Of a DNA stretch of 64,000 bases, positions 17,774 to 27,500 are shown in pieces (the stretch's first letter is position 1; each line of letters opens with the position of its first letter). This DNA comes from Halopelagius inordinatus (lineage in GTDB: Archaea; Halobacteriota; Halobacteria; Halobacteriales; Haloferacaceae): NCBI RefSeq assembly GCF_900113245.1, contig NZ_FOOQ01000004.1:120441-184440 (forward strand), in the 5' to 3' direction. Position numbers and translations under genes: made by a program. The notes beneath the pieces were generated by a model. It was not told where the DNA came from. It worked only from the letters and a program-made list of their open reading frames with translations, and searched no databases.

Positions 17774-19228
17774 ATGAGTGCTGGGGTCACTATCTCCTCG
17801 ATGTCTACGTACGCCATACTCGGATGCGGGAGTGTGGGTCACGCGGTGGCCGAGGAGCTAGCGGAGGAGGGCAAGAGCGTGCTCATCCTCGACAAGGACG
17901 AGAGCCGGGTCGAGGCGCTCCGCGACCAAGACCTGAACGCACAGACGACCGACATCGCGGACCCGTCCGTCGCGGAGGTGGTCGCGGACCGCAACGTGGT
18001 CCTCATCCTCTCGTCGGACGTGGAGGCGAACAAAGCCGCCGTCTCGGCCATCCGGGAGAACGGCGGCGAGCAGTTCATCGTCGTCCGGGCCTCCGACCCC
18101 GTCTCGGAGGACGAACTCGCCGAACTCGGGGCCGACGTCGTCATCAACCCCTCCGAGGTCATCGCCGACTCCGCGCTTCGGTCGCTCGAATCGGGCGAAC
18201 TGGAGTACAAAGCGCGGCAGTTGGCCGACATCCTCGAAGGGACGGAAGACGGACTCGCCATCCTCACCCACGACAATCCGGACCCCGACTCCATCGCGAG
18301 TGCGGTGGCTCTGCAAGCCATCGCGTCGGAGTACAGTATCGAGTCCGATATCCTCTACGACGGCGAAATCGGTCACCAGGAGAACCGCGCGTTCGTCAAC
18401 CTCCTCGGCATCGAACTCGTTCGTCTCTCGGACGCGCCGCCCCTCTCGGAGTACGGCGCGGTGGCGCTCGTAGACCACATGAAGTCCTCGGAACCGGAGG
18501 TCAACGCGGAGATAGACATCTTCATCGACCACTTCGAACCGGACGAGGAGATAGACGCCGCATTCATGGACGTTCGACCGAACGTCTCGTCTACGTCGAC
18601 CATCCTCACGAAGTACATCCAGGAGTTCGACCTGAGCCCGAGCGAAGCGGTCGCGACGGCGCTTCTGTACGGAGTCCGGGCTGAGACGCTCGACTTCAAG
18701 CGCGAAACGACGCCCGCGGACCTCACCGCGGCGGCGTATCTCTACCCCTTCGCCAACCACGACACCCTCGAACAGGTAGAGTCGCCCTCCATGTCCGCCG
18801 AGACGTTGGACGTGCTCGCGGAGGCCATCCAGAACCGCGAGGTACAGGGGAGTCACCTCGTCTCGAACGCGGGGTTCATCCGCGACAGAGACGCGTTGGG
18901 ACAGGCGGCCCAACATCTGCTCAAACTCGAAGGCATCACGACGACGGCGGTGTTCGGCATCGCGGACGAGAAAATCTACCTCTCGGCTCGGTCGAAGGAC
19001 ATCCGGATGAACATCGGGAAGGTCCTGCAGGACGCCTTCGAGGGTATCGGCGACGCTGGTGGCCACTCGACGCAGGGGTCGGTCGAGATTCCGCTCGGCA
19101 TCTTCACGGGTATCGAGACGAACGAGGACAACCGCGGTACCCTGCTTCAACTCACCGAGGAGGCCGTTCGCAGAAAGCTCTTCGAGGGGATGGGCGTCGA
19201 GAGTTCCGACAGCAGCAACGGGAGCTAA
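17774..19228 (+). CDS. KTN (TrkA-N) and DHH phosphoesterase fusion protein
   Basis: The 484-residue protein joins an N-terminal Rossmann domain (TYAILGCGSVGHAVAEEL, GxGxxG; about 10-140) to a DHH/DHHA1 phosphoesterase module (about 155-470). DHH motif I is THDNPDPDSIASAVAL. The DHH motif itself reads FIDHFEPDE, so the second His is Phe. The DHHA1 part ends with GGHSTQGSVEIPLG. Bacterial relatives degrade nanoRNA or cyclic dinucleotides; haloarchaea use c-di-AMP. A nucleotide-sensing phosphodiesterase is plausible but unproven. It overlaps nothing and converges with the PRC-barrel gene 6 bp away. Confidence 0.85.
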   Translation: MSAGVTISSMSTYAILGCGSVGHAVAEELAEEGKSVLILDKDESRVEALRDQDLNAQTTDIADPSVAEVVADRNVVLILSSDVEANKAAVSAIRENGGEQFIVVRASDPVSEDELAELGADVVINPSEVIADSALRSLESGELEYKARQLADILEGTEDGLAILTHDNPDPDSIASAVALQAIASEYSIESDILYDGEIGHQENRAFVNLLGIELVRLSDAPPLSEYGAVALVDHMKSSEPEVNAEIDIFIDHFEPDEEIDAAFMDVRPNVSSTSTILTKYIQEFDLSPSEAVATALLYGVRAETLDFKRETTPADLTAAAYLYPFANHDTLEQVESPSMSAETLDVLAEAIQNREVQGSHLVSNAGFIRDRDALGQAAQHLLKLEGITTTAVFGIADEKIYLSARSKDIRMNIGKVLQDAFEGIGDAGGHSTQGSVEIPLGIFTGIETNEDNRGTLLQLTEEAVRRKLFEGMGVESSDSSNGS

Positions 19229-19234
19229 TCGGAG

Positions 19235-19531
19235 TCAGGCGACCAGCGAGCCTTCTTCTTCTTCTTCCGGTTCTTTCAGGCGTTCGACCACGTCGTTGAC
19301 GAGGATGACGTCGCCGACGGCGCGTACCCAGCGGTACGGGATGAGCACGCCCTTCCCGGGTGCGATGCGGTTTCCGAACAGTTCGTCGTTGAGTGCGGAG
19401 AGTGCGAGTCCCGTAACGGTTTGCCGGTCGAGGTCGAGTCGGATATCTTCGACTTCCCCGACGAACACCCCGTTGTTGGAGTAGACCTCGCGACCGACAA
19501 GTGTCGTGATCTCTTCGGGGGTCCCGTCCAT
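19235..19531 (-). CDS. PRC-barrel domain protein
   Basis: This 98-residue protein consists of one PRC-barrel (about 6-85): LVGREVYSNNGVFVGEVEDIRLDLDRQTVTGLALS and IPYRWVRAVGDVILV. A short acidic tail follows. PRC-barrels act in RNA processing (RimM-like) or as protein adaptors. In archaea, small CdpB proteins with this fold bind SepF at the division ring, so this is one possible role, but I cannot assign it. An ACTATTAAG element about 30 bp upstream on the minus strand is its likely TATA box. Confidence 0.87.
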   Translation of the reverse strand: MDGTPEEITTLVGREVYSNNGVFVGEVEDIRLDLDRQTVTGLALSALNDELFGNRIAPGKGVLIPYRWVRAVGDVILVNDVVERLKEPEEEEEGSLVA

Positions 19532-19675
19532 GTCCTGTCTCTTGGAGGCATTTGACTTAATAGTTCGTAGCCGTCGACAGCGTCAGCGGGTGACACGTCG
19601 GTTCGTGGCAGACGACTGTCAGACTCGCGGCGGGGCGCGAACGGCCGCCCCTCCCTCGCACGGCGTCCCGGCCTC

Positions 19676-21940
19676 TCACGGGCGGGGCGCGACCAACTCG
19701 ACGGGGTGTCTGCTGGGCCGTCGCAGCAACGAGTCCAGTTGGTCGAGACAGGAGGTTCCGGAGGCGACGACGGTTCGGTCGCGGGCCTCTTCGGTCTCGA
19801 ACTGCCGTCTGAGTTCGTCGCCGACGTCCATGCTGAGTTCGTAGTACTCCGATTTGTAGCCGAACGACCCCGCCATCCCGCAGCACTCGACGTCCGAGGT
19901 GAGAACGTCGTAGCCGAGGCGTTCGAGCACCGCCTCCGTGTGTCCCTCCAGTCCGAGCGTTCGTTGCTGGCAGTGACTGTGGTAGGCGACGTCCGCTTTG
20001 CCGGGGTCGGGCGACGAAAGCGCGTCGGCGTCCGCCCCGTTTTCGAGCAGTCCGAAGACGTACTCCATCACCTCGTAGGAGCGTTCGGAGAGGCGACGCT
20101 GGGACGCCGCGGGGAGGAGTCTCTCGTACTCGCGGTCGAACATCGCGAGGTCCGACGGTTCGACGACGACGACGTCGAACCCGTCGTCGAGGTACGCTCC
20201 GAGTCCGTCGGACACCTCGCGGGCCTGTTTCTTCGCCGTCGCAATCATCCCCTGCGAGAGGGGCGCCCGGCCCGAGGGGGCCACGTCCGGGACGACGACG
20301 GCGACGCCGAGCGCTTCCAACGCTCTGACGGCCGCTTTCCCCCGTTCGACCTGGACGTGGTTCGTGTACAGGTCGGGGTAGAGGACGGCGCGCCGGACGG
20401 GGCCGTCGGCCGCCGAACCGCGCTCTGCTCGCGGCGTCGTCGCTCGCTTCTCCGAGGCGTCCGCCCCGCCGCGCTTCTCGAACCACTTTTTCAGCGTCTC
20501 GCGCCGGAACTCCGGCAGGTCTCGTCGCTCGTCGATGCCGAGGGTCTTCGCCATCACCGTCCGCGCGACGCCGAGGTTCGCCGCCCAGTTCGACACCGGC
20601 GCGAGGGCGCTTCCGACCGTCGCGGCGGTCCGGAAGTTGCCGAAGAACCGCTTTTGCAGGTCGACGCCGCCGGACTCCTCGTCGGGCGTCAACCCTTCGA
20701 CCAGCCAGTCGAGTTCGCGGCTCTCGCCGCGGTTTATCCGGTCGCGGACGACGGTGTTTATCCACGGGATGTCTATCCCGACGGGGCAGGCGTTGACGCA
20801 CCGCGAACAGCCCGTACAGAGGTCGTTGAACTCCGATGCGGTGTCGAGGCCCTCGATTCCGGCCTCCCACCCGGTGGCGATGCCGCCGGAGTACGTCTCC
20901 CCGCCGAAGGCGTGGCCGCCGACGCTCTGGAAGTTCGCACACGAGTTCGAACACGCGGAACACCGGATGCAGTAGAGCGTCTCTTCGAGGTGTTCGTCCT
21001 CGCGCATCTCCATGCGCCCGTTGTCGATGAGCACGAGGTGGAACTCTCGGTCCGTCTCAGCCTCTGTCACCGGCGTGTCCGGGTCGTCGAAATCGACGGT
21101 CGGAGAGTCCATCGGCGGCGTGAGAAGCGAGACGTACGAGGTGATATCTTGGCCCGTCCCGGACCGTCCGATGAGTTCGACGAACGGTTGGAGGTCCTCG
21201 ACCGTCGGAATCACCTTCTCGACGCCCGCGACGGCGACGTGGGTGTCCGTCGCCGCGAGGCTCTTTCGGGCGTTACCCTCGCTCGTGACGAGTGCGACTG
21301 TGCCCGTATCGGCGGTGATGAAGTTCGCGCCCGTCATGCCCACGTCGGCGTCCTCGATGAGCGTTCCGAGATGTTCGCGGGCGAACATCGTCAGTTCCTG
21401 CGCGGTTTCGAGCGGTTCCTCCGGTTCGAACGTCTCGTTGAACAGGTCCGCGATGCCCTCGCGGGATTTGTGGAGGGCGGGCGCGACGATGTGGGAGGGC
21501 GCCTCCGCGGCGACCTGCAGGACCCACTCGCCAAGGTCGGTCTCCACCACGTCCACCCCCTCGGCTTCGAGCGCCTCGTTCACGTCTATCTCCTCTGACG
21601 TCATCGACTTCGACTTCACGACGCGCTCTGCGTCCCTCTCGTCGCACACCTCGCTCACGTAGCGGTTCGCGTCTTCGGCGTCCTCCGCGAGGTACAGCGT
21701 TCCGCCGTTCTCTTCTACGGTATCGCGGAGTTCGTCTATCAGTTCGGGGAGGCGTTCGATGGCGTCTTCTTTGATGGCGCGAGCCTCCTGTTTCAGTTCC
21801 TCGTAGTCGTCGAGGCGGGAGACGGAGTCGTACCGACCGGCGTTGAACCCGCGGGTGTTCCGCGCGACGGCGTCGCCCTCGGTTTCGAGCAGTTGCCGGA
21901 TGTGGGACGCCTTCGCCTCTCTGGAGTCGCCCTTACTCAT
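19676..21940 (-). CDS. LutB/LutA-like fused iron-sulfur protein of L-lactate utilisation
   Basis: The 754-residue protein contains a LUD domain (about 60-300), two 4Fe-4S motifs (CIRCSACSNSCANF and CTGCSRCVNACPVG, about 330-410), and a C-terminal CCG domain with SHCQQ and the cluster-binding CCGMAGSFGY. This combines LutB with a LutA-like module in one chain. With LutC it should oxidise lactate to pyruvate and pass electrons to the respiratory chain. The ATG overlaps the lutC stop by 8 nt (ATGAGTAA). Its C-terminal half is homologous to that of the dehydrogenase at 24518-27604. Confidence 0.88.
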   Translation of the reverse strand: MSKGDSREAKASHIRQLLETEGDAVARNTRGFNAGRYDSVSRLDDYEELKQEARAIKEDAIERLPELIDELRDTVEENGGTLYLAEDAEDANRYVSEVCDERDAERVVKSKSMTSEEIDVNEALEAEGVDVVETDLGEWVLQVAAEAPSHIVAPALHKSREGIADLFNETFEPEEPLETAQELTMFAREHLGTLIEDADVGMTGANFITADTGTVALVTSEGNARKSLAATDTHVAVAGVEKVIPTVEDLQPFVELIGRSGTGQDITSYVSLLTPPMDSPTVDFDDPDTPVTEAETDREFHLVLIDNGRMEMREDEHLEETLYCIRCSACSNSCANFQSVGGHAFGGETYSGGIATGWEAGIEGLDTASEFNDLCTGCSRCVNACPVGIDIPWINTVVRDRINRGESRELDWLVEGLTPDEESGGVDLQKRFFGNFRTAATVGSALAPVSNWAANLGVARTVMAKTLGIDERRDLPEFRRETLKKWFEKRGGADASEKRATTPRAERGSAADGPVRRAVLYPDLYTNHVQVERGKAAVRALEALGVAVVVPDVAPSGRAPLSQGMIATAKKQAREVSDGLGAYLDDGFDVVVVEPSDLAMFDREYERLLPAASQRRLSERSYEVMEYVFGLLENGADADALSSPDPGKADVAYHSHCQQRTLGLEGHTEAVLERLGYDVLTSDVECCGMAGSFGYKSEYYELSMDVGDELRRQFETEEARDRTVVASGTSCLDQLDSLLRRPSRHPVELVAPRP

Positions 21941-22436
21941 CGAGCATCACCACGTGGACGTCTTTCGGGCCGTGGGCCCCTTTCACGAGTGCGCCCATGT
22001 CCGCGGTAGCGCTCGGTCCGGTGGCGATTATGGCGGAGTCGTTTCCGGCGCGGAACTCCTCGCCCAACCACCCGAAAGCGTCCGGCATCCCGGGGACGAT
22101 GTCCGACGTCCGGAGGACGGTCACGTGCGTGTCGGAGAACAGACTCACCGGTTCGGTCCCCTCGGGCGTCGCCGGAAGGACGACGCTCCCGTAGTCCGCG
22201 ATACCGATACCGGCGGCGGTGACGCCGGTGTCGGCCTCGCGAAGGTCGCTCGGAGACGGGTCGTCGTTCACCCACTCCGGGAGCGAGACGCCGTCGAACG
22301 GGAGCGGAACGCCCACGGTGGGGGCCGAACAGACCGATTCCAGCACTTCGGGAACGTCCCCTGCGGCGGCGTGCGTCCAGTCGACGTCGAGACGTTCGAG
22401 CGAGTCCTCGAACGTCGCGGCCGTGTCAGTCATCAT
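21933..22436 (-). CDS. lutC: LutC-like LUD domain protein
   Basis: The protein is about 167 residues and belongs to the LUD (lactate utilisation) family: GIGIADYGSVVLPATPEGTEPVSLFSDTHVTVLRTSDIV with a C-terminal IATGPSATADMGALVKGAHGP. It is the third component of the LutABC lactate oxidation system. It is the first gene of a two-gene operon with the LutB/A fusion, and its stop overlaps the next start. Two adjacent ATGs (22436, 22433) are possible starts. It is divergent from lldP across about 175 bp, so uptake and oxidation may share control. Confidence 0.85.
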   Translation of the reverse strand: MMTDTAATFEDSLERLDVDWTHAAAGDVPEVLESVCSAPTVGVPLPFDGVSLPEWVNDDPSPSDLREADTGVTAAGIGIADYGSVVLPATPEGTEPVSLFSDTHVTVLRTSDIVPGMPDAFGWLGEEFRAGNDSAIIATGPSATADMGALVKGAHGPKDVHVVMLDE

Positions 22437-22582
22437 GTAACGCAGTTGCAAATCGGAGTAGTTGGTTCTTCGGGTCGGGCCGAACGCGGCGCACCCGCGC
22501 CGTCCGCGAGTCGAACTGTCGCCTCAGCGATGGACAGGATTACTCGACAGAATGATCAGATTGGGAACCGTTAACGACAGAT

Positions 22583-22589
22583 GTTTATC
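22583..22589 (+). promoter_or_regulatory. TATA box of the lldP transcript
   Basis: TTTATCATTAAC lies about 25-30 bp upstream of an ATG at 22613, not of lldP itself (22696). The spacing predicts a leaderless start at the 27-codon ORF listed next. Confidence 0.5.
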
Positions 22590-22612
22590 ATTAACTACTG
22601 TTACATAGGGTG

Positions 22613-22696
22613 ATGTTACCCAGACACAGGATCGACTGGGCGACAGCATCGGGCAGGAACGAACTCGCCGAAGCGGACAACGGGGGTGGTTCCTGA
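22613..22696 (+). CDS. 27-residue leader ORF coupled to lldP
   Basis: ATG 22613 opens a 27-codon frame (MLPRHRIDWATASGRNELAE...GGGS) whose TGA overlaps the lldP ATG as TGATG. The TATA spacing places the likely transcription start at this ATG. The peptide is hydrophilic and I recognise no family. It may serve to deliver ribosomes to lldP by termination-reinitiation, or act as a regulatory leader peptide. The evidence is positional only. Confidence 0.45.
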   Translation: MLPRHRIDWATASGRNELAEADNGGGS

Positions 22697-24423
22697 TGGC
22701 GACCATGACGCAACTGTTGCTCGCGGTGCTTCCACTCGCCACCATCGCCGTTCTGATGGTCGGGTTCTACTGGCCCGCGACGCGGGCGATGCCGGTGGCG
22801 TGGCTCGTCGCCATCGGCGCGGGAATCGTCGGGTGGGGGATGTCTCCGACGTGGATCGCCGCGTCGAGCATCCTCGGGTTCATCACCGCCTCGAACATCC
22901 TCTACATCGTCTTCGGCGCCATACTGCTTCTGTACACGCTGAAGCAGACGGGTGCCTTCGACGCCATCAACCGCGGCTTCGCCGCAGTCAGCGACGACAG
23001 GCGAGTGCAGGTCGTCCTGTTGGTGTTCCTGATGGGGTCGTTCATCGAGGCGGCCGCCGGGTTCGGGACGCCCGCGGCCATCGTCGGACCGCTTCTCGTC
23101 GGCCTCGGCTTCCCGCCGTTGGCCGCCGTCGTCGTCGCGTTGACGGGGAACCTGATGGCCATCACGTTCGGGGCCGTCGGTACGCCCCTCATCATCGGGA
23201 TGATAGACGTCTTCGGCGACGTGAGCTTCGTCAACGAAGCCGTCCAAGCGCAGGGGATGACCGTCGCCGGGTGGGTCGGCAACATCGCCGTCTTCGCCGC
23301 CTCGTACCACGTCATCGTCGGCATCGCCGTTCCGTTCATCGGCGTGGCGATGATGACGCGCTTCTTCGGCGAGCAACGGTCCATCCGACCGGCGCTCGAA
23401 GTGCTACCGCTGACGCTTTTCGCGTGGGCGTCGTTCGCCGTCCCGTACTGGCTCACGGCCTACTTCCTCGGACCGGAGTTCCCCGGCCTCCTCGGTTCGA
23501 TGGTCGGACTCGTGGTGACCGTCGGCGCTCTGAAGGCCGGCTACTTCCACCCCGACGACGACTGGGACTTCGCTCCCCGAGAGATGTGGCCCGACCACTG
23601 GGTCGGCGACATCGAACCCGGAGAGACGGAGACGGGACGAGACGTCGGCGTCGCCGCCGACGGCGGCGTCGTGCAGGGTGGCAACGGCCAGATGTCGCTC
23701 ACGAAGGCGTGGACGCCGTACGTCGTGTTGGCCGCGCTCCTCGTCGTCACCCGCGTCTGGGACCCCCTGACGAACTTCCTGACCTCGACGCTCGTCTTAG
23801 AGTGGAACAGCATCCTCGGGACGAGTCTCGGCGACAGCATCCAACTGCTCTACCTGCCGGGCGCGATGTTCCTCGCCGTCCACCTCGTGACGATTCCGTT
23901 CCACAGCATGGACGGCGAGGGGGTAAAGGACGCGTGGACGGAGACGCTCGAAAAGGTCGCACCCGCAGTCGTCGCGTTACTGTTCGCCGTCGCGACGGTG
24001 CAGATAATGCTCCAGTCGGGAACGGCGACCGGTAGCGAGGGGATGCTCATCGTCCTCTCGAACACGATGGCGGACTTCACCGGCGCGCTGTACCCGTTCT
24101 TGGCCCCGTGGGTGGGCGCACTCGGCGCGTTCCTCGCCGGGTCGAACACCGTCTCCGACATCCTGTTCGGCACGTTCCAGTACGGCGTCGCAGACAGCAT
24201 CGGCACGCCGAAGACGATAATGCTCGGTGCGCAGGCGGTCGGTGGGGCCATCGGTAACCTCATCGCCGTCCACAACGTCGTCGCTGCCCTCGCCGTCGTC
24301 GGACTCGTCGGACAGGAGGGCCGAGTCATCAGACTCGAACTCATCCCGTTGGTGTACTACGCGACGTTCACCGGTCTCTTGGCGTTGCTGTTCAGTTACG
24401 TCCTCTTCCCGGGGGTGTTCTGA
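22696..24423 (+). CDS. lldP: L-lactate permease (LldP family)
   Basis: The 575-residue integral membrane protein has about 12-14 hydrophobic segments and the LldP hallmarks GSFIEAAAGFGTPAAIVGPLLVGLGFPPLAA and AFLAGSNTVSDILFGTFQYGVA. It should import lactate, and possibly glycolate, by H+ or Na+ symport. It is flanked by lactate-oxidising enzymes on both sides, which supports the substrate. Length is close to bacterial LldP. The start overlaps the stop of a 27-codon upstream ORF. Confidence 0.93.
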   Translation: MATMTQLLLAVLPLATIAVLMVGFYWPATRAMPVAWLVAIGAGIVGWGMSPTWIAASSILGFITASNILYIVFGAILLLYTLKQTGAFDAINRGFAAVSDDRRVQVVLLVFLMGSFIEAAAGFGTPAAIVGPLLVGLGFPPLAAVVVALTGNLMAITFGAVGTPLIIGMIDVFGDVSFVNEAVQAQGMTVAGWVGNIAVFAASYHVIVGIAVPFIGVAMMTRFFGEQRSIRPALEVLPLTLFAWASFAVPYWLTAYFLGPEFPGLLGSMVGLVVTVGALKAGYFHPDDDWDFAPREMWPDHWVGDIEPGETETGRDVGVAADGGVVQGGNGQMSLTKAWTPYVVLAALLVVTRVWDPLTNFLTSTLVLEWNSILGTSLGDSIQLLYLPGAMFLAVHLVTIPFHSMDGEGVKDAWTETLEKVAPAVVALLFAVATVQIMLQSGTATGSEGMLIVLSNTMADFTGALYPFLAPWVGALGAFLAGSNTVSDILFGTFQYGVADSIGTPKTIMLGAQAVGGAIGNLIAVHNVVAALAVVGLVGQEGRVIRLELIPLVYYATFTGLLALLFSYVLFPGVF

Positions 24424-24481
24424 GACCGGACGACGCGCCGAGACGCTGTCTGTGCGACGCGGACGGAAATCACACTCCGCA

Positions 24482-24490
24482 TTTTTATAC
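24482..24490 (+). promoter_or_regulatory. TATA box of the FAD/Fe-S dehydrogenase gene
   Basis: TTTTTATAC is centred about 32 bp upstream of ATG 24518. The dehydrogenase can therefore be transcribed independently of lldP, with a very short leader. Confidence 0.6.
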
Positions 24491-24517
24491 GACACTGCCT
24501 AACACGCTGGTAGACAG

Positions 24518-27500
24518 ATGGCCTCCAACACGCGCGACACCGCCCGCGACCCGTCGGCAGACGAGAGGGCGAACTACGACTACGTGAGCGACGACGTGGA
24601 CCGGCCGGGCCTCGTCTCGGACCTCGAAGACAGAGTCGAGGGCGACGTTCGGTTCGACAGTTACACCCGACAGCAGTACGCCACCGACGCGTCGGCGTAC
24701 GAGAAGACGCCCATCGGGGTGGTGATGCCGACGTCCACCGAGGACGTGGTCGCCGTCGTGGAGTACTGCGCGCGCCGCGAGATACCCGTCCTCCCCCGCG
24801 GCGGCGGGACGAGTCTCGCCGGACAGACCGTCAACGAGGCCGTCGTCCTCGACTTGATGAAGTACATGCACGACGTGCGGTCGATAGACCCCGACGCCGA
24901 GACGGCCCGCGCGCAGGTCGGAGCCCGGTTGGGCGACCTGAACGCGGAGTTGAAACCCCACGGCCTGAAGTTCGCACCCGACCCGGCGTGGGGCGACAAA
25001 TCCGCTCTCGGCGGCGCTATCGGCAACAACTCCACGGGGTCGCACTCGCTGAAGTACGGCAAGACCGACTACTACCTCGAAGAGGCGGAAGTCGTCCTCG
25101 CGGACGGCACCGTCACCACCTTCGGCGAGATATCGGTCGAGACGCTTCGCGAAGAGGGCGACCCGGAGGGAGATTTGGAAGCGCGCATCTACGCCGAAGT
25201 CGCGCGCGTCTTAGACGAGAAAGCAGAGGAGATAGCCGAGGCGTACCCCGACCTGAAGCGGAACGTCTCGGGGTACAACCTCGACATGCTGGTCGACGAG
25301 ATGCGGGGGGAACGGCGACTGCCGGACGACTCCGGCCCGGACCCCGAGAGCGAACCGGGGACGGTCAACCTCGCGCGGTTGCTCGCGGGGTCGGAGGGGA
25401 CTCTCGCCATCGTCACGGAGGCGACGGTGTCGCTCGAACCGATTCCGAACACGGCGTCGGTGGCGCTTCTGACGTACCCCGACGTGGTGAGTGCGATGGA
25501 GGACGTCGAACCCATCCTCGAACACGGCCCCGCGGCGGTGGAGGTGATGGACGACGTGCTGTTGGACCTCGCGCGAAATACCGCGGAGTTCCGCGACGTG
25601 GTCGGGATGCTCCCCGAGGGGACGGACGCCGTCCTCCTCGTGGAGTTCTACGCCGAGGACGACGACGACGGCAGACGACAGGTGGCTGACCTCGTCGCGG
25701 ACCGCGTCCCGGCGGCGGAGTCGTCGGCCGCCCCCTCCGAGGACGCTCACGAGACGACGACGAAACCGGTGACGGCGCTGACGGCGATGGAGGCGCACGA
25801 CGCCGAGACGCGCGCGCAGTTCTGGAAGATGCGCAAGTCCGGCCTTCCCATCCTCCTGTCGCGGACGACGGACGAGAAACACATCGCCTACATCGAGGAC
25901 ACCGCCATCCCGGCGGAGAACCTCCCGGCGTACGTCTCGGAGGTACAGGAGATACTCGACGACCACGGCACGTTCGCGAGTTACTACGCGCACGCCGGGC
26001 CGGGCGTCCTCCACATCCGCCCTCTCGTCAACACCAAAACGGTCGAGGGACTGGCGGAGTTCGAGGCCATCGCCGACGAGATGACAGACCTCGTCGTGAA
26101 GTACGGCGGGTCGGTTTCGGGGGAACACGGCGACGGCCGCGCGCGCACCCAGTGGAACCGAAAACTGTACGGCGACGACCTCTGGCGGACGTTCCGCGAC
26201 CTGAAGTCGGCGTTCGACCCGGACTGGCTCCTGAACCCGGGGAACGTCTGCGGCGACCACGACATGGCGGAGAACCTCCGGTTTTCCCCCGACTACGAGT
26301 TCGACGCGGAGTTCGACACGACGCTGAACTGGGAGAACGAGAACGGCTTTCAGGGCATGGTCGAACTCTGCCACGGATGTGCGGGCTGTCGCGGCCCGCA
26401 GGAGACGACGGGCGGCGTGATGTGCCCGACGTTCCGCGCCGCAGAAGAGGAGATACAGTCCACCCGCGGGCGGGCGAACATGCTCCGTCAGGCGATGAGC
26501 GGCGGCCTCTCGGAAGCGGAGATGTTCGAAGACGAGTTCGTCACCGAGGTGATGGACCTCTGTATCGGCTGTAAGGGCTGTACGAAAGACTGCCCGAGCG
26601 AAGTGGACATGGCGAAGATGAAAGCGGAGGTGGTGCACGAGTACCACGAGCGAAACGGGGCGTCGCTTCGCGACCGGATGTTCGCGAACATCGACACGCT
26701 CTCGAAGGTCGGAAGCGCTCTCGCGCCCCTCTCGAACGCGGCGTCGAAGGTGCCCGGCGCGCGGACGGTGATGGAGAAGACGCTCGGCATCGCGAAGGAA
26801 CGCGAACTACCGACGTTCCACCGCGAGAGCTTCGCCGATTGGTTTAAAAAACGGGGACGGTCCGGGGTCCCCGAAGCGCAGGCGGACCGGAAGGTGTTGC
26901 TGTTCCCGGACACGTACACGAACTACAACCACCCCGAGGCGGGCAAAGCGGCCGTCCGCGCCCTCGAAGCCGTCGGCGTCCACGTCCGGATACCCGACGG
27001 CGTCGCCGGGTCGGGCCGCCCCGCGCACTCGAAGGGGTTCGTAGACGAGGCGCGCCGCGACGCAGAGCAGAACGTCGAGGCTCTCGCCCCCCTCGTCGAA
27101 TCGGGGTGGGACGTGGTCGTCGTCGAACCGTCCGACGCGGTGATGTTCCAACACGACTACCTCGACTTGCTGTCGGGCGAAGACGCCGAGGCGGTGGCGC
27201 GGAGCACCTACGGCGTCATGGAGTACTTCGACTCGTTCGGACTCGTCGAGGCGTCGTCGCTCGACCCGAACGCGCCCTCGCTGAAACTGACGTACCACGG
27301 TCACTGCCACCAGAAGTCCACGAAGAAAGACCACCACGCCGTCGGCGTCTTGAACCGAGTCGGCTACCGGGTCGACCCGGTGGACTCGACGTGTTGCGGC
27401 ATGGCCGGGAGTTTCGGCTACGAGGCCGAACATTACTCGATGTCGAAGGCCATCGGCGGCATGCTCTCGGAGCAACTCGATGAGTCGAACGGCGACGTGG

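Noticed and set aside
19706..21598. 630-codon plus-strand frame over the LutB/A gene
   Set aside because: It is antisense to a gene with clear Fe-S and LUD motifs, and its residues are Arg/Val-rich without any domain.
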